DNA of 64,000 bases from JBGSUZ01 sp043770095 (GTDB lineage: Bacteria; Bacillota; Clostridia; Peptostreptococcales; Acidaminobacteraceae): assembly GCA_043770095.1 (NCBI GenBank), contig JAYVIR010000049.1, positions 116,102 to 180,101 of the forward strand. The letters run 5' to 3'. Positions within the stretch are counted from its first letter, which is position 1; each line of letters begins with the position of its first letter. The notes under the pieces are model-generated. The model did not search any database. It was not told the DNA's origin and was given only the letters and a program-made list of their open reading frames with translations. Below, piece by piece: positions 9,023-17,547 of this stretch. Position numbers and translations under genes: made by a program.

Positions 9023-9598
9023 ATGAAGGACGAAAAAATAATTGAAAAACCAGTTGTTAAACTGTTTAAAATGCTTCAATATCCGCTTATGATCGCTATA
9101 GCCGCAGGCGGAATTGTGGTTTATAATGGTTGGAATACAGTCAGTATTGAGCCTCAGCTGCAGTATAAGCAATTTAAATATTTTGACAGTGCAGAGCGTT
9201 ATCTCAGAGAAAATTATGGACTGAGTGCGGACGGCGTTGAAAGTTTTATTGAGCCTGCTGTTGGAAATTATTTCTTTTTTCAAGCAGGAATGATGATTGA
9301 AAAAGTAGCCCCTTTTGAAATGACATTTTTGTATAAAGAAAAATTCCCAGTAAAGAAAGAACAGATTTTATGGTACTCCGTAGACGATCGATTTTCGCTC
9401 GATTTAAATACTTCAGAGGTGTATCAGAGGGATAAAAATATGGTTTTGAAACTTGAAGGAACACTAGTTTTTAAAGCAAGACCTTTCATCGATTTATTAA
9501 AGCAGAAATATTTGAAAGAAGACGGGTTTGTTGAAAAAGATGGTTGTCTCATAAAATCGATTCAATATGATTTGCAGTTAAGTCCAAATGAGAGATAA
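9023..9598 (+). CDS. Small membrane-anchored protein of unknown function
   Basis: I do not recognise this 191-residue protein. It has a charged N-terminus, one hydrophobic segment near residues 21-37 (PLMIAIAAGGIVVY), and then a soluble, mixed charged/aromatic region. The expected topology is a single-pass protein with the C-terminal domain outside the membrane. No catalytic motif or cysteine pattern stands out. GAGGTGAA precedes the ATG, and a good promoter lies at 8973-9001. It is followed closely by the chemotaxis receptor gene on the same strand, so the two may be co-transcribed. Confidence 0.75.
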   Translation: MKDEKIIEKPVVKLFKMLQYPLMIAIAAGGIVVYNGWNTVSIEPQLQYKQFKYFDSAERYLRENYGLSADGVESFIEPAVGNYFFFQAGMMIEKVAPFEMTFLYKEKFPVKKEQILWYSVDDRFSLDLNTSEVYQRDKNMVLKLEGTLVFKARPFIDLLKQKYLKEDGFVEKDGCLIKSIQYDLQLSPNER

Positions 9599-9651
9599 CA
9601 ATCTGCCAATAAGCTAACCCTAATCTATAATTGCTGGAGGTAATGAGAAAA

Positions 9652-11136
9652 ATGGAATTAAAATATGATATGAAGCGGGCAGTACGCTTCAACCTAATAG
9701 TAACTTGGTTGTTTGTGGTTATTTTTTCAATAACAGCTTTTATTAATGGTGGCATGGAACTTGGTGTACGTGCGCTAGTCACAACGTGTGTTACAGGACT
9801 TATCTCTACGGCAATCTATTTTATGCCTATGGATATCAATGTTAAGGGCTTGATTTTAGTCATGCTTCCAACGCTTGCTTCTGTAGGACTTTCTGTTGTT
9901 AACGGCGGCGTGGACAGAATGTTCAATATGTATATGTTGGGACTTGTCATGGCGGCACTTTATTTTAATTTAAGATTAATGTTAACCTACGGTGGGATCG
10001 CATCGGCACTTATAATTGGCCTCTTTATTATTTCGCCAGAATCTTTGCTTGGAAAAGATTTGGCAACGTTTGGTGAATTTGTTCCCAGAATAGGCGCATA
10101 TCTCAGTTCATTCTTAGTGCTTGTATTCTTAACAAAATGGGGTAATGAAATTTTGGACAAAGCGACGGCTGAAACGGATCGTTCACAAGTAGCCTTTGGA
10201 TATCTTGGGACTATTTTTGACAAGGTAAACAGCACAACGGACCAACTCAGCCATCAAGTGAATCAGTGCAATGAACATATGGTGCAGAGTGCAGAAAGTT
10301 CTGAAGGCATTGCGAGCTCTATGAGAGAAGTGGCTAGTAGCGTGGAATCATCGGCTGAAAAGATTTCCAACGTTAGCAAGGCGGCGCAAACTTCTAGAGG
10401 AGAAATGCAAAAAACTTCAGAAATTATGACATTTATTGAAGAAAAATTTAAATCAGTTATTCAAGATGTGAATCATAGCGAAGAATCTATTGGCATCATG
10501 AAAACACAGGTCGACCGTATCAATGACGCCATTGGCTCAAGTTATGGAACGGTTCAAGAATTATCAAGTCGCATGCGCGAAATTACTGTCTTCCTTGAGG
10601 GCATTACGACCATTGCAGAGCAAACCAATTTATTGGCACTCAATGCCTCTATTGAAGCGGCAAGAGCGGGAGAACATGGAAGAGGTTTTGCGGTCGTCGC
10701 CGACGAGATTCGAAAACTTTCTGAAGAAAGCGGAAAAATGGCCAATGGGATTAGAGACATTACCTCTTCGCTTAGCAAATCAACAGAAAAAGCGATTGAA
10801 CAGGCTGAAACAGGGAAAGTCGCTATGGCCTCTGGCTACGAAACGATGAGTGAGTTGCACAATCGCTTCGACGGCATGAAAGGCAATTTTGATTTGGTAT
10901 CCGCTCAAATTGAGACAGAATATCAATTGGTTCAATCGGTTTCAAAGCATTTCCAGATCATTGACGCAGAGATTACGGAAGTTGCTGCTTTCATTGAAGA
11001 ATATGCAGCCACATCAGAAGAAGTTTCAGCTCAGACAGAAATGCAATTAGCGCTCTCGCAGGAAGTTGTGGGCTATATGGATGAGATTGTTAAAATGGGT
11101 TCAGGTTTAAAATTATTGGCTCAGGAAAAACTATAA
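9652..11136 (+). CDS. Methyl-accepting chemotaxis protein with polytopic N-terminus, no HAMP
   Basis: This 494-residue receptor starts at the ATG at 9652. GGAGG at 9636-9640 is too close to the alternative ATG at 9643, and an in-frame TTG at 9631 precedes the GGAGG. Six hydrophobic segments fill about residues 10-170. The cytoplasmic signalling domain has the conserved hairpin tip (TIAEQTNLLALNASIEAARAGE) near 330-352, which contacts CheA and CheW. No periplasmic ligand domain and no recognisable HAMP linker are visible. Sensing may therefore occur within the membrane or through another protein. It is the last gene before a strong terminator. Confidence 0.9.
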   Translation: MELKYDMKRAVRFNLIVTWLFVVIFSITAFINGGMELGVRALVTTCVTGLISTAIYFMPMDINVKGLILVMLPTLASVGLSVVNGGVDRMFNMYMLGLVMAALYFNLRLMLTYGGIASALIIGLFIISPESLLGKDLATFGEFVPRIGAYLSSFLVLVFLTKWGNEILDKATAETDRSQVAFGYLGTIFDKVNSTTDQLSHQVNQCNEHMVQSAESSEGIASSMREVASSVESSAEKISNVSKAAQTSRGEMQKTSEIMTFIEEKFKSVIQDVNHSEESIGIMKTQVDRINDAIGSSYGTVQELSSRMREITVFLEGITTIAEQTNLLALNASIEAARAGEHGRGFAVVADEIRKLSEESGKMANGIRDITSSLSKSTEKAIEQAETGKVAMASGYETMSELHNRFDGMKGNFDLVSAQIETEYQLVQSVSKHFQIIDAEITEVAAFIEEYAATSEEVSAQTEMQLALSQEVVGYMDEIVKMGSGLKLLAQEKL

Positions 11137-11143
11137 ATAAAAT

Positions 11144-11190
11144 AAAAGGTGCTTTTTCCATGAGACATTCTCAGGAAAAGCACCTTTTTT
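11144..11190 (+). terminator. Terminator after the chemotaxis receptor
   Basis: AAAAGGTGCTTTTTCC (11144-11159) pairs with GGAAAAGCACCTTTTTT (11174-11190) with one bulged T, ending in a T-run. It lies between convergent genes and could stop transcription from both sides. Confidence 0.85.
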
Positions 11191-11245
11191 ACTACGCCCG
11201 AAAGGACGAATCCGTTACGTTAAATATTTAAAATTGCCACTCGGA

Positions 11246-12802
11246 TTAAACCGATTTAGTCGTCCAGTCTTCAACGTTCCAAACTTCCGTTACCACATCT
11301 CTGTAGAATTCAGGTTCGTGGCAAATTAGAAGAATGCTGCCTTTATAAGCTTGAAGCGAACGCTTTAACTCTTCTTTCGCATCCACGTCTAAGTGGTTCG
11401 TTGGCTCATCGAGAATTAATAAATTGCTTTCTCGGTTGATGAGTTTGCAGAGTCGAACCTTTGCTTGCTCGCCGCCTGAAAGCACCAATACTTTAGACTC
11501 GATGTGTTTCGTGGTCAAACCGCATTTGGCAAGCGCCGCACGGATTTCATACTGTGTATAAGATGGGAATGTTTCCCAAATTTCTTCGATACAGGTATTG
11601 TAGTTGGCTTTTTTGATTTCTTGTTCAAAATAACCTTGGTAAATGTGCTCGCCGTGTTCGATGGTGCCGGAAAGTGGCTTGTTGAGACCCATAATGCTTC
11701 GAATGAGGGTTGTTTTACCAATGCCGTTAGCGCCAGTAAGCGCAATTTTCTGACCTCTGTCCATTCTAAGGGTGAGCGGCTTTGAAAGCGGCTCTTCATA
11801 ACCAATGACAAAGTCTTTGACTTTGAACAGCAATTTGCCGGGCGAACGAGACTCCTTAAAGTTAAACTCAGGTTTAGGCTTTTCAGAGGCGAGTTCAAGA
11901 ACATCCATTTTGTCGAGTTTCTTTTGACGAGACATGGCCATATTTCTAGTGGCAACCCTTGCCTTGTTACGCTGAACAAAATCTTTAAGGTCAGTGATTT
12001 CTTGTTGTTGACGCTTGTATGCTGACTCATGCTGAGATTTTCTCATTTCGTAGATGCCCATAAACGTATCATAATCGCCTACATAACGGTTAAATTCTTG
12101 ATTTTCCATATGGTAAATCAAGTTGATGACGCTATTGAGGAACGGAATGTCATGTGAAATCAAAATAAACGCATTTTCATATTCGTTTAAGTAGCGCTTG
12201 AGCCATTCGATGTGAATTTCATCCAAGTAGTTGGTAGGCTCATCCAAAAGTAAAATGTCTGGTTTTTCAAGAAGTAATTTGGCAAGCAAGACCTTGGTTC
12301 TCTGACCGCCTGAAAGTTCGTTGACATCTTTATCAAGACCGACATCGATGAGACCAAGACCTCTTGCAATTTCCTCAACTTTTGAGTCGATGACGTAAAA
12401 GTCGTTATGAGTGAGAAGGTCTTGAATGGTGCCAACCTCTTCAAGCATGCTGTCCATTTCGTCAGGTGAGACTTCGCCCATTTTCATGTAAAGTTCATTT
12501 GCGCGATTTTCCATTTCGAAAAGGTAGTTGTAAGCAGTTCTGAGAACGTCTCTCACAGTCATGCCCGGATTTAGGACCGTGTGCTGGTCTAAATAGCCAA
12601 CGCGCACATTTTTAGACCATTCCACGTTGCCTTCGTCGGGCATCAGTTTGCTGGTGATGATGTTCATGAAGGTTGATTTGCCTTCGCCATTGGCGCCGAT
12701 AAGGCCAATGTGTTCGCCTTTTAGAAGTCTAAAAGACACATTATGAAAGATCGCTCTGTCGCCAAAGCCATGGCTGAGGTTCGTAACGGATAATATACTC
12801 AT
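11246..12802 (-). CDS. ABC-F family ATP-binding protein
   Basis: The 518-residue protein has two ABC nucleotide-binding domains and no membrane segments. Visible motifs are Walker A GANGEGKST and GANGIGKTT, signatures LSGGQ and LSGGE, and Walker B segments LLLDEPTNYLD and LILDEPTNHLD. A charged linker near 240-300 joins the domains. ABC-F proteins act on the ribosome as translation factors or antibiotic-protection factors rather than as transporters, and the subtype cannot be fixed here. The ATG at 12802 (MSILSVTNLSHGFGD) is preceded by AAAGGA at 8 bases, and an in-frame upstream ATG at 12862 lacks such a site. It is transcribed divergently from the phzF-pucR pair. Confidence 0.92.
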   Translation of the reverse strand: MSILSVTNLSHGFGDRAIFHNVSFRLLKGEHIGLIGANGEGKSTFMNIITSKLMPDEGNVEWSKNVRVGYLDQHTVLNPGMTVRDVLRTAYNYLFEMENRANELYMKMGEVSPDEMDSMLEEVGTIQDLLTHNDFYVIDSKVEEIARGLGLIDVGLDKDVNELSGGQRTKVLLAKLLLEKPDILLLDEPTNYLDEIHIEWLKRYLNEYENAFILISHDIPFLNSVINLIYHMENQEFNRYVGDYDTFMGIYEMRKSQHESAYKRQQQEITDLKDFVQRNKARVATRNMAMSRQKKLDKMDVLELASEKPKPEFNFKESRSPGKLLFKVKDFVIGYEEPLSKPLTLRMDRGQKIALTGANGIGKTTLIRSIMGLNKPLSGTIEHGEHIYQGYFEQEIKKANYNTCIEEIWETFPSYTQYEIRAALAKCGLTTKHIESKVLVLSGGEQAKVRLCKLINRESNLLILDEPTNHLDVDAKEELKRSLQAYKGSILLICHEPEFYRDVVTEVWNVEDWTTKSV

Positions 12803-12855
12803 TTTAATATTCCTTTCGCAATTGTTGCTGTTAAAAAAGATTCCTACTATATTAT

Positions 12856-12875
12856 ATTTCAATTTGCATTGAAAT
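12856..12875. promoter_or_regulatory. 20-bp palindrome between ABC-F and phzF
   Basis: ATTTCAAT-ttgc-ATTGAAAT is a perfect 8-bp inverted repeat in the divergent intergenic region. It is a good shape for a dimeric regulator's operator. The neighbouring PucR protein is an obvious candidate binder, but that is inference. Confidence 0.45.
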
Positions 12876-12929
12876 CAACTGAAAATCTTATTAAAGTAGA
12901 GATAAATATAAAAACAGGGGGGAAATCAA

Positions 12930-13844
12930 ATGCATAAAACAATAAAAGTCTATACAATCGATTCATTTTCTTTAAGCGGTGAGGCTCAAACGGGCAATCC
13001 AGCAGGGTTTGTGGTAGATCTGCCAGAACTTGAAGAAACTGAAATGAAGATGATCGCTGCGGCAGTCGGATTTTCCGAAACGGCCTTTATAGTGCCCATC
13101 CATTCAACTGAAGCTGACAAAGGTGACAAGTCAGACAAAACAGCGGACTTTAAAGTAAGGTTTTTCACACCGACAGATGAGGTGGATCTTTGCGGTCATG
13201 CGACGATTGGTCTCTTTTCGGGACTTTATCAACTGGGACGCCTTAGCGCTGGAAACTACATACAAGAAACCAAAGCGGGGCTTTTGATGGTGAAAATTGC
13301 GGCAGATGGGCAAGTACTCATGGAACAAGCCAGTCCTCAAATGGGGGCAGTTTATAAACCAAGTCAAATTGCCGAGTCTTTAGGGCTTTCTCCAAATGAC
13401 ATACGCACAGATCTGCCTTGTCAAGCGGTTTCAACGGGGCTGCTTGACCTACTTATTCCAGTAAAAGACGTCGAAACGCTAGAGCGCATTGTTGCCGATG
13501 ATGAGGCGATTGCTAAGATTAGCAGCGAATTTGAAGTGGTTGGCTATCATGTATTTGCACTTACCAATGAAACAGGCAAAAATGCAGAGACCATTGCAAC
13601 CCTTCGCTGTCGAAATTTTGCCCCGCTTTACGGCATTCCAGAGGAAGCGGCAACGGGCACGTCAAATGGCGCATTGGCGGCTTATTTAAACGTTTATATG
13701 CCGCGCTTAGGCGATCGTTTTGAAGTGACTCAAGGCGTAGAAATGCAAAGACCCTCTCAAATCAATGCTCAAATCGATGATGAAGGAAAAGTTTGGGTAG
13801 GCGGCTATGCCTGTCACTTAGACCATCAAACGGTGACCCTATGA
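12930..13844 (+). CDS. PhzF family isomerase/epimerase-like protein
   Basis: The 304-residue protein has the PhzF fold signatures. These are an N-terminal DSF...GNPAGFV segment, GFSETAFI with the catalytic-type Glu50, FFTPTDEVDLCGHATIG, and a C-terminal EEAATGTSNGALAAYL repeat of the glycine-rich motif. PhzF itself isomerises a phenazine precursor, but most family members lie outside phenazine pathways and have unknown substrates. No phenazine genes are present here. GGGGGGAAA lies upstream of the ATG. It overlaps the PucR-type regulator by four bases (ATGA), so the two are translationally coupled and probably belong to one catabolic unit. Confidence 0.9.
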   Translation: MHKTIKVYTIDSFSLSGEAQTGNPAGFVVDLPELEETEMKMIAAAVGFSETAFIVPIHSTEADKGDKSDKTADFKVRFFTPTDEVDLCGHATIGLFSGLYQLGRLSAGNYIQETKAGLLMVKIAADGQVLMEQASPQMGAVYKPSQIAESLGLSPNDIRTDLPCQAVSTGLLDLLIPVKDVETLERIVADDEAIAKISSEFEVVGYHVFALTNETGKNAETIATLRCRNFAPLYGIPEEAATGTSNGALAAYLNVYMPRLGDRFEVTQGVEMQRPSQINAQIDDEGKVWVGGYACHLDHQTVTL

Positions 13845-15007
13845 GTCTCACAGTCGCTGAAGTCATGCCTTTGGAAGCTTTTAATACCTTTAGGCTCATT
13901 GCGGGAGAAGCGGGCTTAAAACGCAAAATCCAAATGGTGGGCATGCTCGACTATGAGTTGGGGGACATGATAGAACAGAATTTCAGAGAAGACGAATTTG
14001 TCATCACGACGCTCGTTGCCATTAAAGACGATCTGTCTCAACTCGAAACGATGGTGGAGCGGCTGATTAAAATCAAATCGTCAGGATTTGCAATTAAAAC
14101 GATTTACATCTCAGAAGTCCCACAAGTGGTCATTGACCTATGCGAGCGCGAGGCGTACCCACTATTTTTATTTGATGAAACTTTCTTTGAAATCATCATT
14201 ACCTCGGTCAATGACGTGCTTAAAACACAAGACGAATTGGAAGATTTGGAAATTCAAATTGACCGACTTTTGTCGGGAGATATGAATAAATATGGCATTC
14301 GTCGTGCGGCTCAGCTACTCAATCGCAGTTTCCTTGAAAATGTGCAGGTTGCCTATGTGAAAAATGAAAACAGGGCATCTGCAAACCTCGCGGGCGTGTT
14401 TACGCTCAATCAAGTGAATCAGGGCAATCGTCAGCATAAGTGCATTCCCTACCAATCGGGCTACTTGGTTATAATCAGCGCACCGTTAAGCGATGCCAAT
14501 CTTTTTACGCATCCCATGAACCATATTTTTAGCCAACTCGGCATTGACTCTCATTATATTCAAGGATTCAGTCAAATCGGCATAAAGTTGGACAAACTGG
14601 ATGTTGCCATTCACGAAGCTTTGTATGCCTGTGAAACGGCGAAACGATACCAACTGCCCAAGCTGCTATTCTCAGAAATGGGTTTAGACCGCTTGTTGCT
14701 ACCGGTCAAAGACAACCCTTGGGTTATGGCGTATTATGAAGCGGTGATGACGCCCCTCTTGGCGTATGATCAAAAAAATGGCACCCAACTGCTGAGAACC
14801 AGCGTCATTTTCATCCTTTGCGGTGGTGACATCAAGCGCGCGGCAGAGCGTCTTTACCAGCATGGCAACACCGTGCGCTATCGTATGGAGCGTATTCGGC
14901 AGTTGCTGTGCGAATCCAGAGGCGAAGAGACGCAGAGTGAGTGGTCATTTTATGAAATGCTCGCAGTGGGCGTGCGTCTACACCTGATATATACGGATGA
15001 TTTGTAA
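13841..15007 (+). CDS. PucR family transcriptional regulator
   Basis: The 388-residue protein starts at the ATG overlapping the phzF stop. The PucR-type N-terminal domain (SLTVAEVMPLEAFNTFRLIAG) covers about 1-130. A GGDEF-related middle region follows (about 150-290), and a C-terminal PucR helix-turn-helix lies near 320-375 (GDIKRAAERLYQHGNTVRYR). Members regulate purine, amino-acid and related catabolic genes. Coupling to phzF suggests it controls that operon in response to a metabolite handled by the PhzF protein. A palindrome at 12856-12875 is a candidate site. Confidence 0.88.
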   Translation: MSLTVAEVMPLEAFNTFRLIAGEAGLKRKIQMVGMLDYELGDMIEQNFREDEFVITTLVAIKDDLSQLETMVERLIKIKSSGFAIKTIYISEVPQVVIDLCEREAYPLFLFDETFFEIIITSVNDVLKTQDELEDLEIQIDRLLSGDMNKYGIRRAAQLLNRSFLENVQVAYVKNENRASANLAGVFTLNQVNQGNRQHKCIPYQSGYLVIISAPLSDANLFTHPMNHIFSQLGIDSHYIQGFSQIGIKLDKLDVAIHEALYACETAKRYQLPKLLFSEMGLDRLLLPVKDNPWVMAYYEAVMTPLLAYDQKNGTQLLRTSVIFILCGGDIKRAAERLYQHGNTVRYRMERIRQLLCESRGEETQSEWSFYEMLAVGVRLHLIYTDDL

Positions 15008-15066
15008 AAATTACAAACGAATGAGCTGATTTTTGGACGGCAGGCTAATGGAAAACCCTTCTTTAA

Positions 15067-15092
15067 CTGATACTATAACAGTAGATTATCAG
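15067..15092 (+). promoter_or_regulatory. Inverted repeat around a -10-like hexamer upstream of the DMT transporter
   Basis: CTGATA (15067-15072) and TATCAG (15087-15092) flank TATAAC at 15074-15079. A nested TACT/AGTA pair lies inside. No convincing -35 was seen, so promoter assignment is weak, but the symmetry suggests an operator. Confidence 0.35.
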
Positions 15093-15109
15093 AAAAAGGA
15101 GGGTCTTTT

Positions 15110-16024
15110 ATGAGCCGAAAAAACAAAGCAGACTTATCACTTGTATTGGTTACCATGGGTTGGGGCGCATCTTTTATCTTGTCAAAGCAAGTGCTTGGCG
15201 AGCTGGAAGTTTTCAACTTTTTAGCCCTCAGATTTTTAATAGCGTTTATGATTGCACTCGTAATTTTTATAAAACCAATGCAAAGCATTAACCGCCAAAC
15301 AATCAAATATGGTCTTGGGCTGGGTGTGGTTTTATTTTTAGGATTTTCAATTCAAACATTTGGGTTGTCTTTCACAAGCGTTTCCAAATCAGCGTTTATC
15401 ACAGGTCTTAGCGTGGTGCTCGTACCGATTTTGTTGGCTGCGGTGGAGCAAAAAAGGCCAGAGCCAAAGATTTTAATCGGATCAATGACGGCAGTGCTCG
15501 GTTTAGGACTGCTGACCATGACAGGCACAGGTCAGAGCATCAATTTAGGCGATGTCCTTACGCTCATCAGTGCATTTTTCTTCGCCCTTCATATTGTTGG
15601 GGTAGGCGCTGTAACGGGTCGTAAAGCATCAAAAGAGTTCCCCGTTCAAGCAGTGCCAATGGCGATTCTTCAAATCGGAACCGTTGGTGCTTTGAGCTTA
15701 GTACTCTCTTTCATTATGGAGACGCCAAAATTGCCGCAGACGCCAAGCATTTGGTTTAATGTGGCGGTCCTTGCACTCCTTTGCACCGCAGCAGCGTTTA
15801 TCGTTCAAAATGTGGCACAGCAGTACACAACAGCGACCAGAACAGCCCTCATCTATGCGATGGAACCCGTATTTGCAGCTGTTTGCGGATATGTTCTTCT
15901 AGGCGAAGTCCTTGGAACAAGTGCTTTGATTGGTGCAGGCTTAATTTTAACAGGTACCCTTATCAGTGAGATTCCCATAAGTCTTCCCCCGAAGGCGACA
16001 TTGGATTTAATAGATTTAGAATAA
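15110..16024 (+). CDS. EamA/DMT-superfamily transporter
   Basis: The 304-residue polytopic protein has about ten hydrophobic segments arranged as two EamA repeats. The first starts LVLVTMGWGASFILSKQVL, and the second lies around residues 150-290 and contains the conserved AxxxEPVFAA-like segment (YAMEPVFAAVCGYVLLGE). The family exports or imports small metabolites such as amino acids. Substrate cannot be inferred. AAAAAGGAGGG precedes the ATG. It is a single-gene unit closed by a strong hairpin. Confidence 0.9.
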   Translation: MSRKNKADLSLVLVTMGWGASFILSKQVLGELEVFNFLALRFLIAFMIALVIFIKPMQSINRQTIKYGLGLGVVLFLGFSIQTFGLSFTSVSKSAFITGLSVVLVPILLAAVEQKRPEPKILIGSMTAVLGLGLLTMTGTGQSINLGDVLTLISAFFFALHIVGVGAVTGRKASKEFPVQAVPMAILQIGTVGALSLVLSFIMETPKLPQTPSIWFNVAVLALLCTAAAFIVQNVAQQYTTATRTALIYAMEPVFAAVCGYVLLGEVLGTSALIGAGLILTGTLISEIPISLPPKATLDLIDLE

Positions 16025-16053
16025 AATACGACAAAACGTCACACGCATGACGA

Positions 16054-16127
16054 AAAAAACCATCTATAGCTTAGCCTCTTAATGAATATTAAGAAGTGCA
16101 TAGCGTTCGGATGGTTTTTGTCTTTTT
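16054..16127. terminator. Long bidirectional terminator between the DMT transporter and DUF1836 gene
   Basis: AAAAACCATC near 16054 pairs with GATGGTTTTT ending at 16118. Inner CTATAGC/GCATAG-like and CTTAAT/ATTAAG stems extend the hairpin, and TCTTTTTT follows. It sits between convergent genes. Confidence 0.75.
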
Positions 16128-16140
16128 TGAATTAATTTTG

Positions 16141-16647
16141 TTACAAACTATTGATTAATACCTCAGCCAATTTCTTCTTGATATTAGCTTCGAGAGTCAA
16201 TTGGAGGGCGTATAGACGTTTTTCATCTGCCGTTGCAGTTTCAAGGCGTGTAAAGACACCGTCCGATTCGAGTTCGTCGAGAAGAAAAAGTTCCATTTCA
16301 TGAAATTGAGCATAAAAATGACTCAGGTCCATTGAGGTTTTGCCACTTGCTTGAACCTGGAACAATTTTTTGAGTTCTTCAATGGTCAAAATACTTTTCA
16401 AGTGGTAAATCATTAGCAGCTGCATGAGCTGATTCGAATTGTATTTTTTCTTATCCGAAGGGCTCACGAGTTTGGTTTTTACGTAGTTGTTAATCATTGT
16501 TTTCGTAAGTGTTTTGTCTTCGGTTCCAGTCGCCCAATCCGCTAAAACCTGATCAAACCAACCCGTGACTTGATCCATATAAAGCGGAATTTTGGGAATG
16601 TCATTTTGAGAAATGCCTTTATAAAGTTGGAATTTTTCAATTGTCAT
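16141..16647 (-). CDS. DUF1836 domain protein
   Basis: The 168-residue soluble protein matches the DUF1836 pattern known from Firmicutes. It has IPLYMDQVTGW near residue 22, then LTKTMINNYVKTKLVSPSDKKKY and a helical region LMIYHLKSILTIEELKKLF. The family looks like a MerR/helix-turn-helix-type regulator, but its role is not established. GGAGGC lies 7 bases before the ATG. It is divergent from the hemolysin III gene and shares its promoter region. Confidence 0.82.
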   Translation of the reverse strand: MTIEKFQLYKGISQNDIPKIPLYMDQVTGWFDQVLADWATGTEDKTLTKTMINNYVKTKLVSPSDKKKYNSNQLMQLLMIYHLKSILTIEELKKLFQVQASGKTSMDLSHFYAQFHEMELFLLDELESDGVFTRLETATADEKRLYALQLTLEANIKKKLAEVLINSL

Positions 16648-16699
16648 AAAAAGCCTCCATATTGATTCTCATGTTAAGCGGTACCATTTAAAATTCATC

Positions 16700-16728
16700 T
16701 TGACATCATTATAACACATTGATATAGT
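16700..16728 (+). promoter_or_regulatory. Strong sigma-A-type promoter for the hemolysin III gene
   Basis: TTGACA (16700-16705), a 17-base spacer and TATAGT (16723-16728). The transcript would have a leader of about 95 bases before the ATG at 16832. A TATAAT on the opposite strand (16713-16708) overlaps and could serve the DUF1836 gene. Confidence 0.8.
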
Positions 16729-16764
16729 AATGGAAACTAGATAAAACACTTTTCTTTACTATAT

Positions 16765-16779
16765 ATGACTACTGGTCAT
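16765..16779. promoter_or_regulatory. Palindrome downstream of the hemolysin III promoter
   Basis: ATGAC-TACTG-GTCAT lies 37 bases downstream of the -10 hexamer, inside the leader. The partial repeat ATGACGTAGT follows at 16785. The shape resembles TetR-class operators and would allow roadblock repression. The regulator is unknown. Confidence 0.45.
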
Positions 16780-16831
16780 TTTATATGACGTAGTGATTGC
16801 CAATCAAGACTTATTGAGGGAGATGAATTTT

Positions 16832-17512
16832 ATGAGAAAAACCATTAATAACGCAGAAAAAAGGTTTTCGCTCCAAATGAAAGAACCTGGAAATACCATT
16901 ACACATTTAATTGGCGCACTTTTATCCTTTTTTGGCCTGATTTATATGCTCTATGAAGCTGTGAGAGTCGGAAGTGGGCTTTACTTGGCAGGCGGTTTGG
17001 TCTTTGGGCTGAGTTTGATTGCGCTTTACAGCGCTTCAACGGTTTATCATTGGGTTCCCGGTTCGGAGCGGGCGAACGCTGTGCTTCGCAAGATTGACCA
17101 TGCCATGATTTATGTGCTGATTGCAGGGACGTATACCCCCATTTGCCTGATTACCTTAAAAGGCCTTATGGGCACGCTCCTTCTCGTTGGCGTATGGAGT
17201 CTTGCGGTTGCAGGCATTGTCATGAAACTGCTCTGGATGTCGGCGCCTAGATGGCTCTACACAGGCTGTTACTTGTTTTTAGGGTGGCTTGCGATTTTCT
17301 TCATCTTGCCAATTTACAAAGCAATGCCAGTGGCAGGGTTCATCTGTCTCGTAACAGGTGGCTTGTTCTACACCGTAGGGTCCGTCATTTACGCAAAAAA
17401 ATCGGAAGCCTTTCGCTTGGCGCGACTTGGCTTCCATGAGATATTCCATTTGTTTATTTTAGCAGGCAGTGCCGTTCATTTTTTAATGATCAGCCGATTT
17501 GTGTTGGTTTAG
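16832..17512 (+). CDS. Hemolysin III family (PAQR/YqfA-like) membrane protein
   Basis: The 226-residue protein has seven predicted membrane helices and family motifs: EPGNTITHLIGALLS, SASTVYHW, IDHAMIYVLIAGTYTP and FHEIFHLFILAGSAVH. The conserved Ser, Asp and His residues are those proposed to form a metal site in PAQR-type hydrolases. Bacterial members have been linked to membrane-lipid homeostasis, and the name hemolysin III is historical. The ATG at 16832 sits 9 bases after GAGGGAG, and the in-frame ATG at 16823 directly abuts the SD. Confidence 0.9.
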   Translation: MRKTINNAEKRFSLQMKEPGNTITHLIGALLSFFGLIYMLYEAVRVGSGLYLAGGLVFGLSLIALYSASTVYHWVPGSERANAVLRKIDHAMIYVLIAGTYTPICLITLKGLMGTLLLVGVWSLAVAGIVMKLLWMSAPRWLYTGCYLFLGWLAIFFILPIYKAMPVAGFICLVTGGLFYTVGSVIYAKKSEAFRLARLGFHEIFHLFILAGSAVHFLMISRFVLV

Positions 17513-17547
17513 AAATCGTCGCAACAGTAGAAAAACATCAGAAAAAG

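Noticed and set aside
12930..13844. Phenazine biosynthesis gene
   Set aside because: Only the PhzF fold is present and no other phz genes are nearby. The family is mostly unrelated to phenazines.
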